From: an archaeon UBA168
GTDB lineage: Archaea; Thermoproteota; Thermoprotei_A; Marsarchaeales; UBA168
Length of the DNA: 11,302 bases
Reading direction: 5' to 3'
Assembly: GCA_002507085.1 (NCBI GenBank)
Contig: DAYW01000026.1
Location: forward strand, 13,494 to 24,795
The notes under the pieces were generated by a model. It worked only from the letters and a program-made list of their open reading frames with translations. It did not search any database and was not told the DNA's origin. The position numbers and the translations under genes are program-made. Positions 10,965 to 11,302 of this stretch are shown here, piece after piece (within the stretch, counting starts at the first letter, position 1; each line of letters opens with the position of its first letter).

Positions 10965-11302
10965 ATGAATGAAGCCACAAGGCTTTGGGTTTTCGCTGCC
11001 ATATTCTCCATAGCCTCTTATGCGGTCTCAGCCGGACTGTCGCTGGGCACGGCAGCGTATGCAGCGTCAATATTCTTGGATCCCGTGGTGAACCTTACGC
11101 TTCCGCTTCTCATACTCTCGGTAGGGTTTCAGGCGATAAACAAGAGAGGCGGGGCGCTTGCCATAGGCATAATAACGGCGGCGCTTTTTGCCCTTAGCTT
11201 CATGTTCTTTCTCACTATAACTGAGCTGATAGCCGGCGTACTGACCGAGGTTTCGGCTTACTTCGTGGGCTACAGAGGGCTCAAGGCCTCCGCGATCAAC
11301 AC
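10965..11302 (+). CDS. Polytopic membrane protein, N-terminal part (cut by window edge)
   Basis: The open frame begins at ATG 10965 and runs off the right edge after 112 complete codons. About four hydrophobic segments are visible: around residues 7-27 (VFAAIFSIASYAV), 36-54 (SIFLDPVVNLTLPLLIL), 60-81 (GALAIGIITAALFALSFMFF) and from 82 on, where TITELIAGVLTEVSAYFVG carries two Glu within or next to a membrane segment. The mix of short loops and Gly/Ala-rich helices with an internal Glu resembles substrate-binding (S) components of ECF vitamin transporters, but the fragment is too short to be sure. The TATA box about 26 nt upstream sets the start and implies its own leaderless transcript. No function is assigned. 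Confidence 0.75.
   Translation, partial: MNEATRLWVFAAIFSIASYAVSAGLSLGTAAYAASIFLDPVVNLTLPLLILSVGFQAINKRGGALAIGIITAALFALSFMFFLTITELIAGVLTEVSAYFVGYRGLKASAIN

Overview
The window is archaeal chromosome, most likely Thermoproteota (crenarchaeal). It carries ribosomal proteins eS25 and eS26, which Euryarchaeota lack. It also has a tricorn protease, a DhnA-type class I aldolase, a PAC2 protein, a TrmB regulator and a CDP-alcohol phosphatidyltransferase of the archaetidylinositol-phosphate type. Nearly every gene has an AT-rich TATA-like box about 22-28 nt before its start codon and no Shine-Dalgarno sequence, as expected for leaderless archaeal transcripts. The tricorn protease and moderate GC content fit a thermoacidophile, but I cannot name the genus. 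No insertion sequence, CRISPR array, tRNA or rRNA is recognised.

Layout: (1) 1-1761, tricorn protease (minus, runs off the left edge) diverging from a small membrane PH-domain protein. (2) 1765-4805, a tight minus operon PAC2 - Hsp20 - fructose-bisphosphate aldolase, diverging from inositol-1-phosphate synthase. (3) 4723-5959, a TrmB-type regulator diverging from eS25. (4) 5965-7122, a small conserved-looking protein diverging from a TGS-domain P-loop protein. (5) 6964-8727, a PfkB-family sugar kinase diverging from eS26 plus a PadR regulator. (6) 8728-9108, the only long stretch without a recognised gene; it has a strong promoter and several hairpins. (7) 9109-11302, a radical SAM/SPASM protein diverging from the phosphatidyltransferase, then a membrane protein cut by the right edge.

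The transcription units alternate strictly minus/plus, giving six divergent promoter regions in 11.3 kb, mostly 81-88 bp long. The genes between them meet tail to tail with gaps of 3 or 5 bp or with overlaps of 83 and 159 bp. Functionally, tricorn, PAC2 and Hsp20 concern protein quality control. Aldolase, the PfkB kinase and TrmB concern sugar metabolism. Inositol-1-phosphate synthase and the phosphatidyltransferase could supply two steps of archaetidylinositol lipid synthesis. The two ribosomal proteins are housekeeping. The points most worth a second look are the 8728-9108 interval, the missing canonical start of the TGS protein, the 159-bp antisense overlap between the TGS and PfkB genes, and the apparently shared TATA element at 10232-10241.
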